A DNA stretch of 13,054 bases from an uncultured Bacteroidales bacterium (GTDB lineage Bacteria; Bacteroidota; Bacteroidia; Bacteroidales; F082): positions 1-13,054 of the forward strand of contig CALGBV010000038.1 of assembly GCA_937884015.1 (NCBI GenBank), read 5' to 3'. The position numbers and the translations under genes are program-made. The notes beneath the pieces were generated by a model that was given only the letters and a program-made list of their open reading frames with translations, had not been told where the DNA came from and searched no databases. Shown piece by piece: positions 1 through 7,023 of this stretch. The number at the start of each line of letters is the position of its first letter. The stretch's first letter is position 1.

Positions 1-799
1 GTTGTCCCGAATTGAGCACATACACTTTTTCGCCTGCGATGTTGGTGACGGTTGTTGCATTGGCTCTGTGGTCGTGGCCGTAGAAAATCAGGTCGAAGCC
101 TGGCACATTCTCGGCCACCCATTTCACGGCATTTTCACGGCCAAGCGGTGTGCCTTCGGGCAGGTTTTGTTCGGCAAATTCCCAGCCCGAATGGAAAAGC
201 CCGACCATCAAATCGGGATTTTCCTTTTCCTTGATGATTTTCACCCATTTGGCGGCGGCTTCTTCCAACTGGTCGAAACGCAAGCCGGGGCGCAGACGGT
301 CGGGCACCCAAGTCACGACGTAAGGCGTAAGCAGTCCCAACACGGCGACTTTGCAGCCTTGGCGGTTCAATATAATATAAGGAGTGAAATAAGGCTCGCC
401 CGTTGATTCGTCGATGACGTTGGCGGCAAGAATCGGCACCTTGGTCTCGGAATAAACGCGGTCGAAGACCTTTCGTCCGGCTTCAATGTCGTGATTGCCG
501 ACGCAAGCCGCATCGTAAGGGAAATAATTCAGGAATTCCGAAGTCAGGTTGCGGTTTCCGGCGTTTTGGTTGGCGCAATATTGATAGGTTGTGCCTTGCA
601 TGTTGTCGCCGGCATCGAGCAAAATGAGGTTCTCGCCCAACTCGTTTTTCATTTGTTTGATAAGCGCGGCATCGTTGCCGAAATCAGCGAAATTTCCGTG
701 AGTATCAGTCGATTCAAGGAATGTCAATGTGGTTTCTTTTGGGGTGCAGGCGGTTGCAAGTGCGGCTATAATCATCATGGATATAAATGTTTTTTTCAT
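1..799 (-). CDS. UshA-like metallophosphatase / 5'-nucleotidase lipoprotein, 3' end missing
   Basis: I read this frame on the minus strand as 266 residues from the ATG at 799 to the window edge; the C-terminal part lies outside. The N-terminus is a lipoprotein signal: Lys-Lys, a hydrophobic stretch and a lipobox-like ATAC ending at Cys18, so it is probably anchored to a membrane on the periplasmic side or exported. The calcineurin-like metallophosphatase motifs occur in order: TDTHGN (31-36, Asp32 and His34), DAGDN (62-66), GNHDIEAG (101-108), FHSGW (His203) and GHDH (241-244). These supply the ligands for two metal ions. The family (UshA, bifunctional 5'-nucleotidase / 2',3'-cyclic phosphodiesterase) hydrolyses nucleotides in the periplasm for salvage of phosphate and nucleosides. 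The substrate is inferred; a C-terminal 5'-nucleotidase domain cannot be seen. It is divergent from the zapA operon, separated by about 108 bases. Confidence 0.88.
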   Translation of the reverse strand, partial: MKKTFISMMIIAALATACTPKETTLTFLESTDTHGNFADFGNDAALIKQMKNELGENLILLDAGDNMQGTTYQYCANQNAGNRNLTSEFLNYFPYDAACVGNHDIEAGRKVFDRVYSETKVPILAANVIDESTGEPYFTPYIILNRQGCKVAVLGLLTPYVVTWVPDRLRPGLRFDQLEEAAAKWVKIIKEKENPDLMVGLFHSGWEFAEQNLPEGTPLGRENAVKWVAENVPGFDLIFYGHDHRANATTVTNIAGEKVYVLNSGQ

Positions 800-848
800 T
801 GTAATTGGGATTAAAAAACGCGTAAAATTAGAAAAAAAATGAAAAACC

Positions 849-880
849 TTTGCCTAGAACGAAACAATATTCTATTTTTG
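849..880 (+). promoter_or_regulatory. Bacteroidetes-type promoter of the coiled-coil/zapA operon
   Basis: A TTTG at 849-852 is followed after 20 bases by TATTTTTG at 873-880. This matches the Bacteroidetes -33 (TTTG) and -7 (TAnnTTTG) elements at the usual spacing. Transcription would start near 887, about 20 bases before the ATG at 908. Its position supports the 908 start over the longer in-frame ATG at 839, which lies upstream of the promoter. Confidence 0.6.
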
Positions 881-907
881 CAAAACAATTCCAAAGTCAA
901 TTGTCGA

Positions 908-1201
908 ATGGCCGATACAAGCATCATATTAACCGAAATCGAGGTAAAACTGAGGAAGCTGATAGATGCGAAGAATCAATTGGCTGATGAAAACAAAAGG
1001 CTGTTGGCTGACAATGAAGCGCTTAGAAATGAAAATGTGGCGCTGATGAAAGCCAATTTGGAGTTGCAGGATAAATTAAATAAAAGTACTATTGTTAACG
1101 CACTCGGCAACGAGGAAGAAATAGAAGAAGGAAGAAAACTCATCAAGAGTCTTGTGCGGGAGATTGACCAATGCGTTTCGATTTTGAACAGTAAGGAATA
1201 G
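908..1201 (+). CDS. Short coiled-coil protein, ZapB-like, upstream of zapA
   Basis: A 97-residue acidic, Leu/Glu/Lys/Asn-rich protein with no signal peptide. Residues about 8-58 form an almost continuous heptad pattern, with Leu and Ile at a/d positions broken by Asn and Ala, so a long parallel coiled coil is expected. A second shorter helix follows at the C-terminus. I chose the ATG at 908 because a good promoter lies between it and the in-frame ATG at 839. It sits 25 bases before zapA, so the two are very likely cotranscribed. Small coiled-coil proteins next to zapA resemble ZapB, which bridges ZapA on the FtsZ ring to other division factors; that role is inferred from shape and neighbourhood, not from a diagnostic motif. 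It could also be a ZapA-specific partner private to Bacteroidetes. Confidence 0.8.
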   Translation: MADTSIILTEIEVKLRKLIDAKNQLADENKRLLADNEALRNENVALMKANLELQDKLNKSTIVNALGNEEEIEEGRKLIKSLVREIDQCVSILNSKE

Positions 1202-1226
1202 TCCGGATAATAAATAAATCGGCGAG

Positions 1227-1511
1227 ATGGATGAAATACAACTCAATATCACCATCATGGATAAGGCCTACAAGATTACGGTTGCCCGCGCCGATGAAGG
1301 AAAAGTGCGCAAAGCCGTCGCAATGATCAATGAGATGGTGAAATCGTACACGAGGCACTACACTTCCATGAATGTGCAGGACATTCTGGCAATGACCGCC
1401 TTGCATTTTGCCACTTCCGCAGTGAAATACGAATCCGAGCTATCTTACGACAGTCAACATTTGGAACGCAAACTGAATGAACTGAATGACTTGCTCGATG
1501 AGCAATTATAA
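1227..1511 (+). CDS. zapA: Cell division protein ZapA
   Basis: 94 residues, typical for ZapA. The N-terminal half has the family pattern: a beta hairpin starting with an I-x-L-N-I-T-I-M-like strand, then K-x-Y-K-I-T-V, then an Ala/Val-rich helix (VRKAVAMINEMV). A middle segment with DILAMTALHFA is the conserved ZapA core helix. The C-terminal third (about 64-94) is a coiled coil with LERKLNELNDLLDEQ. ZapA is a cytoplasmic FtsZ-binding protein that cross-links protofilaments and promotes Z-ring bundling. It follows the coiled-coil gene by 25 bases. Directly downstream lies a 274-base non-coding gap that appears to hold 6S RNA, the same neighbour order (zapA then ssrS) known from Gammaproteobacteria. 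Start choice is supported by the family N-terminus beginning almost at the first residue. Confidence 0.9.
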   Translation: MDEIQLNITIMDKAYKITVARADEGKVRKAVAMINEMVKSYTRHYTSMNVQDILAMTALHFATSAVKYESELSYDSQHLERKLNELNDLLDEQL

Positions 1512-1555
1512 CGCTGTAAAACAACGAGATAAAACTCAACGTTCTTTGAAAGACT

Positions 1556-1746
1556 AGAATCTGTCTGTCCATCGCATCATGTAAACTCAACACAATTCTA
1601 AACATCAATGGGTTAACTTGTGCTCTGTAAAAACAGGCCTCATTCCCTTTGGGGAAGCATTTACATGCCGGTGGACGTTCGCGCATCACAGTGCCTTAAG
1701 CGTATTCAAACAGGGTTTATCATATCCCTTAGGGCAGACAGTTTCT
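1556..1746 (+). ncRNA. ssrS: Probable 6S RNA (ssrS) between zapA and rny
   Basis: This non-coding gap contains a long closing helix. Bases 1561-1570 pair with 1732-1741 over 10 base pairs (one a T-G wobble), and after one T/T mismatch 1556-1559 pair with 1743-1746 for four more. The enclosed RNA of about 190 nt is the right size for 6S RNA. It also holds an apical hairpin, TTCCC / GGGAA closed around TTTG in the 1633-1657 region, and poorly paired flanks that could form the central bubble. A T-rich tract follows (1742-1775). 6S RNA mimics an open promoter and sequesters the housekeeping RNA polymerase holoenzyme. The identification rests on structure, size and position after zapA; I could not run a covariance model, and exact ends are estimates. 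A TTTG at 1545-1548 is a weak hint of its own -7 box; processing from the zapA transcript is equally possible. Confidence 0.7.
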
Positions 1747-1785
1747 TTTATTTGTCTTCTTTTTGTCGGGTAAAACAAATGTAAA

Positions 1786-3354
1786 ATGTTATTACTCACA
1801 ATCAACACAACAACACTCATTATCATTGGTGCGGCGGCTCTTGTCTTGGGTCTTGCCGTGGGTTACTTTGTCACATCAACACTTTTGCGCAAGGCTGTAA
1901 CCAAGGAGGCTGACGCTTATCTTGAAGAAGCTAAGGAAAAGGCTGAAGTCATCAAGAAAGAGCGCATCTTGCAGGCCAAGGAGAAGTTCCTTGAAATGAA
2001 GAACGAGTTTGAAAAGACCACCAATGAAAAGAAACGCGAACTGCAAAAGAATGAAAACCGTGTAAACCAGCTTCAACAGAACGCCAACCAGAAAATGGAG
2101 GAAGTGCAGCGCAAGGCTAAGGAAGTGCAGACCGCGCAGCAACGCATCGACAGCCAGCAGGAAAGCCTGACCAAACGCAAGGCCGAACTCGATGCCCTTT
2201 ATGACGAGGAATCGAAGAAACTCGAATCAATTTCGGGCCTTTCGGCAAAAGAAGCTAAGGACCAGCTGATTGAACTTGTCAAGGAAGATGCCCAGGCCGA
2301 AGCCATGGTTTATGTGAAGGAAATCACTGAAGACGCTAAGCTGAGCGCCAACCAGACGGCAAAGAAAATTGTCCTCGAGACCATTCAGCGCACAGCTGCC
2401 GAAGTCGCCATCGAAAACACGGTCAGCGTGTTCAACATCGAAAACGACGAAATCAAGGGCCGCATCATTGGCCGTGAAGGCCGCAACATCCGCGCCCTCG
2501 AATCGCTTACCGGCGTTGAAATCATCATCGACGACAGCCCTGACGCTATCCTGATTTCCGGTTTCGACCCGATTCGCCGTGAAATTGCACGTCTTTCATT
2601 GCAGAAGCTCGTCACCGATGGCCGTATCCATCCTGCACGTATCGAAGAAGTGGTTCACAAGGTTGAAAAGCAAGTCGAACAGGAAATCATCGAAACGGGT
2701 AAACGTACTGTCATTGACCTTGGCATTCACAACCTCAGTCCTGACCTTATCAAGATGGTGGGCCGCATGAAATACCGCACTTCTTACGGTCAGAACCTGC
2801 TGCAGCACTCGGTGGAGACTGCTAAGCTCTGCTCTACCATGGCTGCTGAACTCGGCCTGAATCCGAAGGCTGCCAAGCGCGCCGGTCTGCTTCACGATAT
2901 CGGAAAAGTCGCCGAAAATGAAGAGGAACTGCCACACGCCATCCTGGGCATGAAAGTCGCTGAGAAATTCAAGGAAAAACCAGATATTTGCAACGCTATC
3001 GGTGCCCACCACGACGAAATTGAAATGGACAACCTCATTTCACCTATCGTTCAGGTTTGCGATGCCATTTCAGGTGCCCGTCCGGGTGCCCGCCGCGAAG
3101 TGGTTGAGGCTTACATCCAGCGTTTGAACAAATTGGAGGAAATGGCCATGTCGTACCAGGGTGTGGTCAAGACGTATGCTATCCAGGCTGGCCGTGAATT
3201 GCGCGTCATCGTTGGCGCCGACAAGGTTTCAGATGCTGATGCCGACCGCATTGCATACGACCTTTCAAAGAAAATCCAGACTGAAATGACCTATCCGGGT
3301 CAGATTAAGATCACCGTCATTCGTGAGACTCGCGCCGTGAGTTTCGCCAAGTAA
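1786..3354 (+). CDS. rny: Ribonuclease Y
   Basis: 522 residues, the usual RNase Y length. Order of parts: an N-terminal membrane helix (about 10-30); a long charged coiled coil rich in Lys, Glu and Gln (about 40-150); a KH RNA-binding domain with the GxxG signature in GRIIGREGRN (225-234); and an HD phosphohydrolase domain with His341, the LLHDIGK motif (His370, Asp371), AHHDE (His408, His409, Asp410) and Asp426. RNase Y is a membrane-anchored endoribonuclease that starts mRNA decay and processes some structured RNAs. The ATG at 1786 places the membrane anchor at the very N-terminus, as expected. It lies about 40 bases after the end of the 6S RNA, so 6S, its T-rich tail and the rny leader are adjacent and may share a transcript. 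A strong intrinsic terminator follows at 3387. Confidence 0.97.
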   Translation: MLLLTINTTTLIIIGAAALVLGLAVGYFVTSTLLRKAVTKEADAYLEEAKEKAEVIKKERILQAKEKFLEMKNEFEKTTNEKKRELQKNENRVNQLQQNANQKMEEVQRKAKEVQTAQQRIDSQQESLTKRKAELDALYDEESKKLESISGLSAKEAKDQLIELVKEDAQAEAMVYVKEITEDAKLSANQTAKKIVLETIQRTAAEVAIENTVSVFNIENDEIKGRIIGREGRNIRALESLTGVEIIIDDSPDAILISGFDPIRREIARLSLQKLVTDGRIHPARIEEVVHKVEKQVEQEIIETGKRTVIDLGIHNLSPDLIKMVGRMKYRTSYGQNLLQHSVETAKLCSTMAAELGLNPKAAKRAGLLHDIGKVAENEEELPHAILGMKVAEKFKEKPDICNAIGAHHDEIEMDNLISPIVQVCDAISGARPGARREVVEAYIQRLNKLEEMAMSYQGVVKTYAIQAGRELRVIVGADKVSDADADRIAYDLSKKIQTEMTYPGQIKITVIRETRAVSFAK

Positions 3355-3386
3355 ACGGTTACAACGAGAGAAATTTTTTACGATGG

Positions 3387-3420
3387 AAAAAGGCTGCCTC
3401 GGTTGAGGCGGCCTTTTTTT
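3387..3420 (+). terminator. Rho-independent terminator after rny
   Basis: A GC-rich hairpin has arms AAGGCTGCCTC and GAGGCGGCCTT with a GGTT loop. It gives 11 pairs, one of them T-G, and is followed by a run of seven or more T. An A-run precedes the left arm, so it could also work in reverse. It ends the zapA-6S-rny transcription unit. Confidence 0.88.
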
Positions 3421-3423
3421 GTT

Positions 3424-3431
3424 TATCTTTG
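3424..3431 (+). promoter_or_regulatory. Putative -7 box (TATCTTTG) for the DUF3943 gene
   Basis: TATCTTTG fits TAnnTTTG and begins four bases after the rny terminator. The -33 region would fall in the terminator loop and right arm (GTTG around 3402-3405), so only the -7 element is convincing. Start of transcription near 3438 would leave a leader of about 38 bases before the ATG at 3476. Confidence 0.45.
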
Positions 3432-3475
3432 CCGGCTGATAATGATTGTTTTCCGATTTTTCTGGTGGATTTTTC

Positions 3476-4726
3476 ATGCATTTGGCAATAACCATAAGAG
3501 ATAGATTTGTTTTTCTTTTGTTGATGCTTTTCCTCGCATCAAGCGTTACTGCATCAGAAAATAATCATTATGGGTTTAACGATTCCGTTAACGATTGTCA
3601 TGTTTTGCCTGCAATTGGCGAAGTCATTGGCATCAATGTCGCTATTCAGTTGATAGACCGCTTTGCCTTTAAATATGACTATGCCCAGACGACATGGCAA
3701 ACCCCAATCAATAATTTTCGGACGGGACTCGTTTGGGACAATGACAATTTCTTCTTGAATCAGATTGCGCACCCGACAATGGGCGGTTTTTATCATATCG
3801 TTTCCCGCGCCAATGGGTTGAGCTATTGGCAGGCTTTGCCGTTGAATGTGTTTGGCAGCCTCAGCTGGGAACTCTTTGGCGAAACTGACCCGATTTCCGT
3901 AAACGATTTGCTCGGGACGGCAATTCCGGGCATGGCGACAGGCGAAGGCCTGTGGCGTCTCGGACATCGCATATTCGACAAAAATGACCACACACCCATC
4001 GTGGGGCATGCTGGTTTGGGCTGCCGTTTCGTGCTTCCCAAAAATTCTGCCGATTTAAGTTCCTGTAATGCGACCATTAGTACTGGCCTTACCTATGGAA
4101 ACGAAAGCTGTGAAACCGGCAACAAACCTTTCGATTATTTCATGGCATACATTCAGTTTGGCGTTGGAGGACAACAGCCTATTGTGCAGGAAGTGAATGT
4201 GTTGGGAAGAGTGTGGGGCCAATCGCTTACGACTGAAAATGACAACAATTTGACTTGGGGCGTGTTTCAGCATTTGAATTATTTTGAATTGAATGACTGT
4301 AAATTCAGCGATGCGACAAGTTTTGGAATAGGCGTGTTGTATTCAGGGAAAAGGCTGAAACAGCAATTTCACGTCTGCGCGGATTTCCATGGAGCGAACA
4401 CGACGGACTATTATTCCGTTGACGAACGGAATTACAGTTTCGGGAACGGTTATGGATTGAAAAGCCTGACGGCTTTGAACTTAACTCCGTCCACTTTGTT
4501 TACGCTGTATTTGCAACAATGTCAGTTGTTTACATCGTCTGTTCAAGGCGATAAGGGTAATTCTGTGCTTTTGTTGGCCAGACCGCGTCTTTCGCAAAAG
4601 TTAGGGCGGCATTTCGCCATTGATTTGTCGGCAAGGTGGTTTTACAGATATACCACTTATGATGCGCATCCGAATCAGTCTGCTTCATCGTTTTCTGCAC
4701 AATTAGGCGTGAATTATCTGTTTTGA
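3476..4726 (+). CDS. DUF3943-family secreted/outer-membrane protein
   Basis: 416 residues from the ATG at 3476; an upstream in-frame TTG at 3446 would place ten extra residues before the signal peptide and is less likely. Residues 1-26 form a Sec signal peptide (Arg-rich start, hydrophobic FVFLLLMLFLA core, VTA cleavage site). Residues about 60-175 carry conserved features I recognise from DUF3943: WDND (87-90), NQIAHPTMGG (95-104), SRANGLSYW (110-118), WE near 131, PISVNDLLGT (139-148), and GEGLWRLG. The rest alternates polar and aromatic residues in short strands and ends in NYLF with a terminal Phe, the pattern of an outer-membrane beta barrel with a C-terminal beta signal. The function of this family is not established. 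It has its own probable promoter behind the rny terminator and a separate one precedes the next gene, so it is likely monocistronic. Confidence 0.82.
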   Translation: MHLAITIRDRFVFLLLMLFLASSVTASENNHYGFNDSVNDCHVLPAIGEVIGINVAIQLIDRFAFKYDYAQTTWQTPINNFRTGLVWDNDNFFLNQIAHPTMGGFYHIVSRANGLSYWQALPLNVFGSLSWELFGETDPISVNDLLGTAIPGMATGEGLWRLGHRIFDKNDHTPIVGHAGLGCRFVLPKNSADLSSCNATISTGLTYGNESCETGNKPFDYFMAYIQFGVGGQQPIVQEVNVLGRVWGQSLTTENDNNLTWGVFQHLNYFELNDCKFSDATSFGIGVLYSGKRLKQQFHVCADFHGANTTDYYSVDERNYSFGNGYGLKSLTALNLTPSTLFTLYLQQCQLFTSSVQGDKGNSVLLLARPRLSQKLGRHFAIDLSARWFYRYTTYDAHPNQSASSFSAQLGVNYLF

Positions 4727-4738
4727 TTCAAAAATAGT

Positions 4739-4746
4739 TATATTTG
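4739..4746 (+). promoter_or_regulatory. Putative -7 box (TATATTTG) for the tandem membrane genes
   Basis: TATATTTG fits TAnnTTTG and lies 19 bases before the ATG at 4766. A TCTG at 4717-4720 could serve as a poor -33 box at 18-base spacing. The second paralog has a similar ATATTTGCA just before its own start, which may be a relic of the duplication rather than a working promoter. Confidence 0.45.
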
Positions 4747-4765
4747 CACCCATAAACATTGTGCT

Positions 4766-5308
4766 ATGGAAGACGATGAAAAACTTACCGAAACCGAACT
4801 TCGCGAAGAAGTTGGAAGATTGAAAGAGAAATTATTAAGTAGCGTCACATTCCCAAGAACGGCCATTTGGTCGGGGGTGATCATTGCTGCGGTTGTGCTT
4901 TTCTATATCTTTGGGGATTTTCTCAATATCGTTTTCGTAGCTTGCTCTATGGTTGTTGTGCTGTTTTACGCTTTCGTCCTGTTTCCAAAACTTGCGAAAA
5001 GCCTGAAAGCGATTGATGCTGAGAATGATCCGTTTGATGATTTGGCTGCAAAACTGAAACAAGAGAAGAAGGGTTATAGGTTTATGAACCGTTTCGGCAT
5101 CATTGCAGGCGTGTTGCTATGCATTGTTTATCTGGTTTTCCCTTTGAAATCAGTATCCTTAGAGTGGAGCGATCTCCTCGTAATCCCAATTGTTGCCCTG
5201 TTATTCTTTATTTTTAGAAGTAAAATTAGGTTTGAGAATGAATATTCCGATAAAAGATTTAATGACTTGATTTTAGAAATGGAAAACTTTCAACAAACAG
5301 ATTTATAA
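4766..5308 (+). CDS. Small four-helix membrane protein, paralog 1, function unknown
   Basis: 180 residues, no family recognised. There is a short acidic N-terminal helix with the motif TETELREEV (8-16), then two membrane helices (about 33-50 and 53-74). A cytoplasmic-looking loop carries IDAENDPFDDLAAKLK (83-98). Two more helices follow (about 109-126 and 136-151), then a charged C-terminal helix. The next gene (5320-5835) has the same plan and shares the N-terminal motif and the loop motif, so the two are tandem paralogs. They are 11 bases apart and surely cotranscribed. No signal peptide and no catalytic motif is visible. A two-component membrane assembly formed by the pair is possible but is inference only. 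Confidence 0.75.
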   Translation: MEDDEKLTETELREEVGRLKEKLLSSVTFPRTAIWSGVIIAAVVLFYIFGDFLNIVFVACSMVVVLFYAFVLFPKLAKSLKAIDAENDPFDDLAAKLKQEKKGYRFMNRFGIIAGVLLCIVYLVFPLKSVSLEWSDLLVIPIVALLFFIFRSKIRFENEYSDKRFNDLILEMENFQQTDL

Positions 5309-5319
5309 ATATTTGCATT

Positions 5320-5835
5320 ATGGAACAGGAAAAAACTTATACCGAAACCGAATTGCGTAACGAGGTTGCGAAATTGGTGAAATCCGAATTGACAAGTGTA
5401 AAGATAGGGGCATTTTTCCTTATCCCAATCGCTGTCGCTTTGATTGTCTTGCTGTATCTTACAAGAGATTTCTTCCAAGTTACCGATTTGATAGCGTTTG
5501 GCATTGTCATAGTTTTTTCATTTGTGGTGATGTCGTTGTGCCGCAGCAACTTAAAGCCGATTGATGCTGCGCATGATTCTTTTGGCGATATGGCTCAAAG
5601 GTTGAAAAAGGTCAGACGTTGCGAATTTGTCAACAACTGCGTTATGCCTTTCGCATGGCTTTTTGTCATTCTTTTCAGCGACATTGTGGAAATGGAAAAA
5701 ATCACTTGGCACTGGGGGTTTATCCTTGCCATGCTTGTACTTGCCGCCGTGCTTTTCTTCATCTGGAAAGTCACCGACAGTGGCATGAAACAGAAATTTG
5801 ACGGCCTTATTTCCAGACTTGAAGAGGAAAAATAA
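5320..5835 (+). CDS. Small four-helix membrane protein, paralog 2, function unknown
   Basis: 171 residues, homologous along its length to the protein encoded just upstream. It shares TETELRNEV (8-16) and the loop motif IDAAHDSFGDMAQRLK (81-96), while the membrane helices (about 29-48, 54-74, 108-121, 131-149) have diverged strongly in sequence. Conservation of the loop and N-terminal helix against free drift of the helices suggests that the cytoplasmic parts carry the function. The C-terminus is a charged helix ending in Glu-Glu-Glu-Lys. Its TAA stop at 5833-5835 directly abuts the stop codon of the convergent glycosyltransferase gene, and no hairpin terminator is visible between them. No known family recognised. 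Confidence 0.75.
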   Translation: MEQEKTYTETELRNEVAKLVKSELTSVKIGAFFLIPIAVALIVLLYLTRDFFQVTDLIAFGIVIVFSFVVMSLCRSNLKPIDAAHDSFGDMAQRLKKVRRCEFVNNCVMPFAWLFVILFSDIVEMEKITWHWGFILAMLVLAAVLFFIWKVTDSGMKQKFDGLISRLEEEK

Positions 5836-6999
5836 TCATTCCACGCCGATTTTCATTCTGCCCATTAACCTAAGGATTGGCGTAAGGAAAGCGAAAAGCA
5901 AATCGTAAACGATGAGACCTGGCAACAAACCCTTTTCGCCGAGGCGTTTCGTAGCACCATGATAGATAATCATTTGCGAGCCGTAGCGCAGCAGGAAGAA
6001 GAAAGCAAGAATCGGTATGTAGAACACGTTCCCGATTGACAGGGTGAAGGCAGGCTTTAGTATCATCAAGGCGATGAACGAGGCGTAGAAAAGGAAATGC
6101 GACCAAGTGAATAATGCCAATGAAGCCTTGGCCTTTGTGTCGTATTGCGGAATGGTTGAGTAGCGGCTGCTCTTGATGTGGGCCCACATTCCGAATTTGT
6201 GCGGCGGCGTGGTCAGAATGGCGTTTTCGGCATCAATCAGCACTTCGGTGTTCTTCTTGTTTGCCACTTGGCTGATGAACAAATCATCGTCTCCGACGGA
6301 AGTCGTGTAATGTGAAGTGAATCCTTTATGTCTGTAAAACAATTCTTTACGATATGACAAATTCGTCCCCATGCCCATATAAGGATGTCTGTTGAGGGCT
6401 GCCGAAAGATATTGCATGGCATACTGCACGGCATCGAAACGCATGATTTGGTTGAAGACACCTTTTTTATTCATGTAAGGACTATAGCCGATGACCACTT
6501 CCGTGTTGTTGCCGTAGCTGTTCACCACGCTGCGCAGCCATTGGCTGTTGGTCGGGAGGCAGTTTACATCAGTGAGGACAATCAGGTCGTTTTTGGCCGA
6601 TTTGATGCCCATCGAAAGCGGGAACTTCTTGCCATTGAAGAAGTTAAGGTGTTGGCGTAACTGCACGGGCTTGATTTTCGGCTCGCGGCGTTCAATGTCC
6701 TTCAGCCATTCCTCCGTTTCGTCTTCCGAGCAGTCGTTGACGATGACGATTTCGTAGTCGGGATAATCCTGCGTGAGCAGTACGGGAATCAAGTCCTGCA
6801 AGTACTCGTAGGCGTCGCGGGCGCAAACCACCACCGAAACGGGCTCCAATTGGTCGTCGGATTTTGTGCGGTCTTTCTTTTTGTAGAAAGCCAGTTTTGA
6901 AAACACGCACCAATGGTAGATCAATTGTATGATGAGCGTTATGCCGAAGCATAATAAAATTATGAAACTCAATCTGTTGAAGAAAAAATCGATATGCAC
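5836..6999 (-). CDS. Membrane-anchored family 2 glycosyltransferase
   Basis: 387 residues with a GT-A fold glycosyltransferase family 2 pattern between membrane helices. One helix lies at about 10-30, then the nucleotide-sugar domain with VSVVVCARD (54-62), DYEIVIVNDCSEDET (81-95), TDVN at 143-146 where DxD is usual, GMGTNLSYRK (209-218), GDDDLF (236-241, acceptor-side acidic motif) and KSSRYS (276-281, in the place of QxxRW). Three further helices follow (about 296-315, 321-340, 356-378). Such proteins add sugars from activated donors to lipid or polysaccharide acceptors at the inner membrane; donor and acceptor cannot be told here. The start is a GTG at 6999, chosen because a strong AAAGGAGG lies five bases upstream and no other start exists before residue 130. 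It is a single-gene unit, divergent from the secreted gene at 7074. Confidence 0.9.
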   Translation of the reverse strand: MHIDFFFNRLSFIILLCFGITLIIQLIYHWCVFSKLAFYKKKDRTKSDDQLEPVSVVVCARDAYEYLQDLIPVLLTQDYPDYEIVIVNDCSEDETEEWLKDIERREPKIKPVQLRQHLNFFNGKKFPLSMGIKSAKNDLIVLTDVNCLPTNSQWLRSVVNSYGNNTEVVIGYSPYMNKKGVFNQIMRFDAVQYAMQYLSAALNRHPYMGMGTNLSYRKELFYRHKGFTSHYTTSVGDDDLFISQVANKKNTEVLIDAENAILTTPPHKFGMWAHIKSSRYSTIPQYDTKAKASLALFTWSHFLFYASFIALMILKPAFTLSIGNVFYIPILAFFFLLRYGSQMIIYHGATKRLGEKGLLPGLIVYDLLFAFLTPILRLMGRMKIGVE

Positions 7000-7004
7000 G
7001 GTTG

Positions 7005-7012
7005 CCTCCTTT
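7005..7012 (-). promoter_or_regulatory. Strong Shine-Dalgarno (AAAGGAGG) deciding a GTG start
   Basis: On the minus strand AAAGGAGG ends five bases before the GTG at 6999. Strong Shine-Dalgarno sequences are uncommon in Bacteroidetes, and none of the other starts in this window has one as good. It supports the otherwise doubtful GTG start of the glycosyltransferase. Confidence 0.7.
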
Positions 7013-7023
7013 TAATCGTAGCG

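Noticed and set aside
2..814. Plus-strand frames over the first 800 bases
   Set aside because: The minus strand encodes a metallophosphatase with every expected motif through this whole stretch.
839..907. Upstream ATG at 839 for the coiled-coil protein
   Set aside because: The added 23 residues span the promoter boxes at 849-880 and do not resemble the coiled coil that follows.
1327..1689. Minus-strand reading frame of about 120 codons over zapA and the 6S region
   Set aside because: It lies antisense to zapA and to a structured RNA, has Cys/Arg-rich composition without a family pattern and no promoter.
1742..1785. Separate rny promoter in the T-rich tract
   Set aside because: A TTTG is present at 1751-1754, but the -7 position (TAAAACAA) lacks the TTTG half; not convincing.
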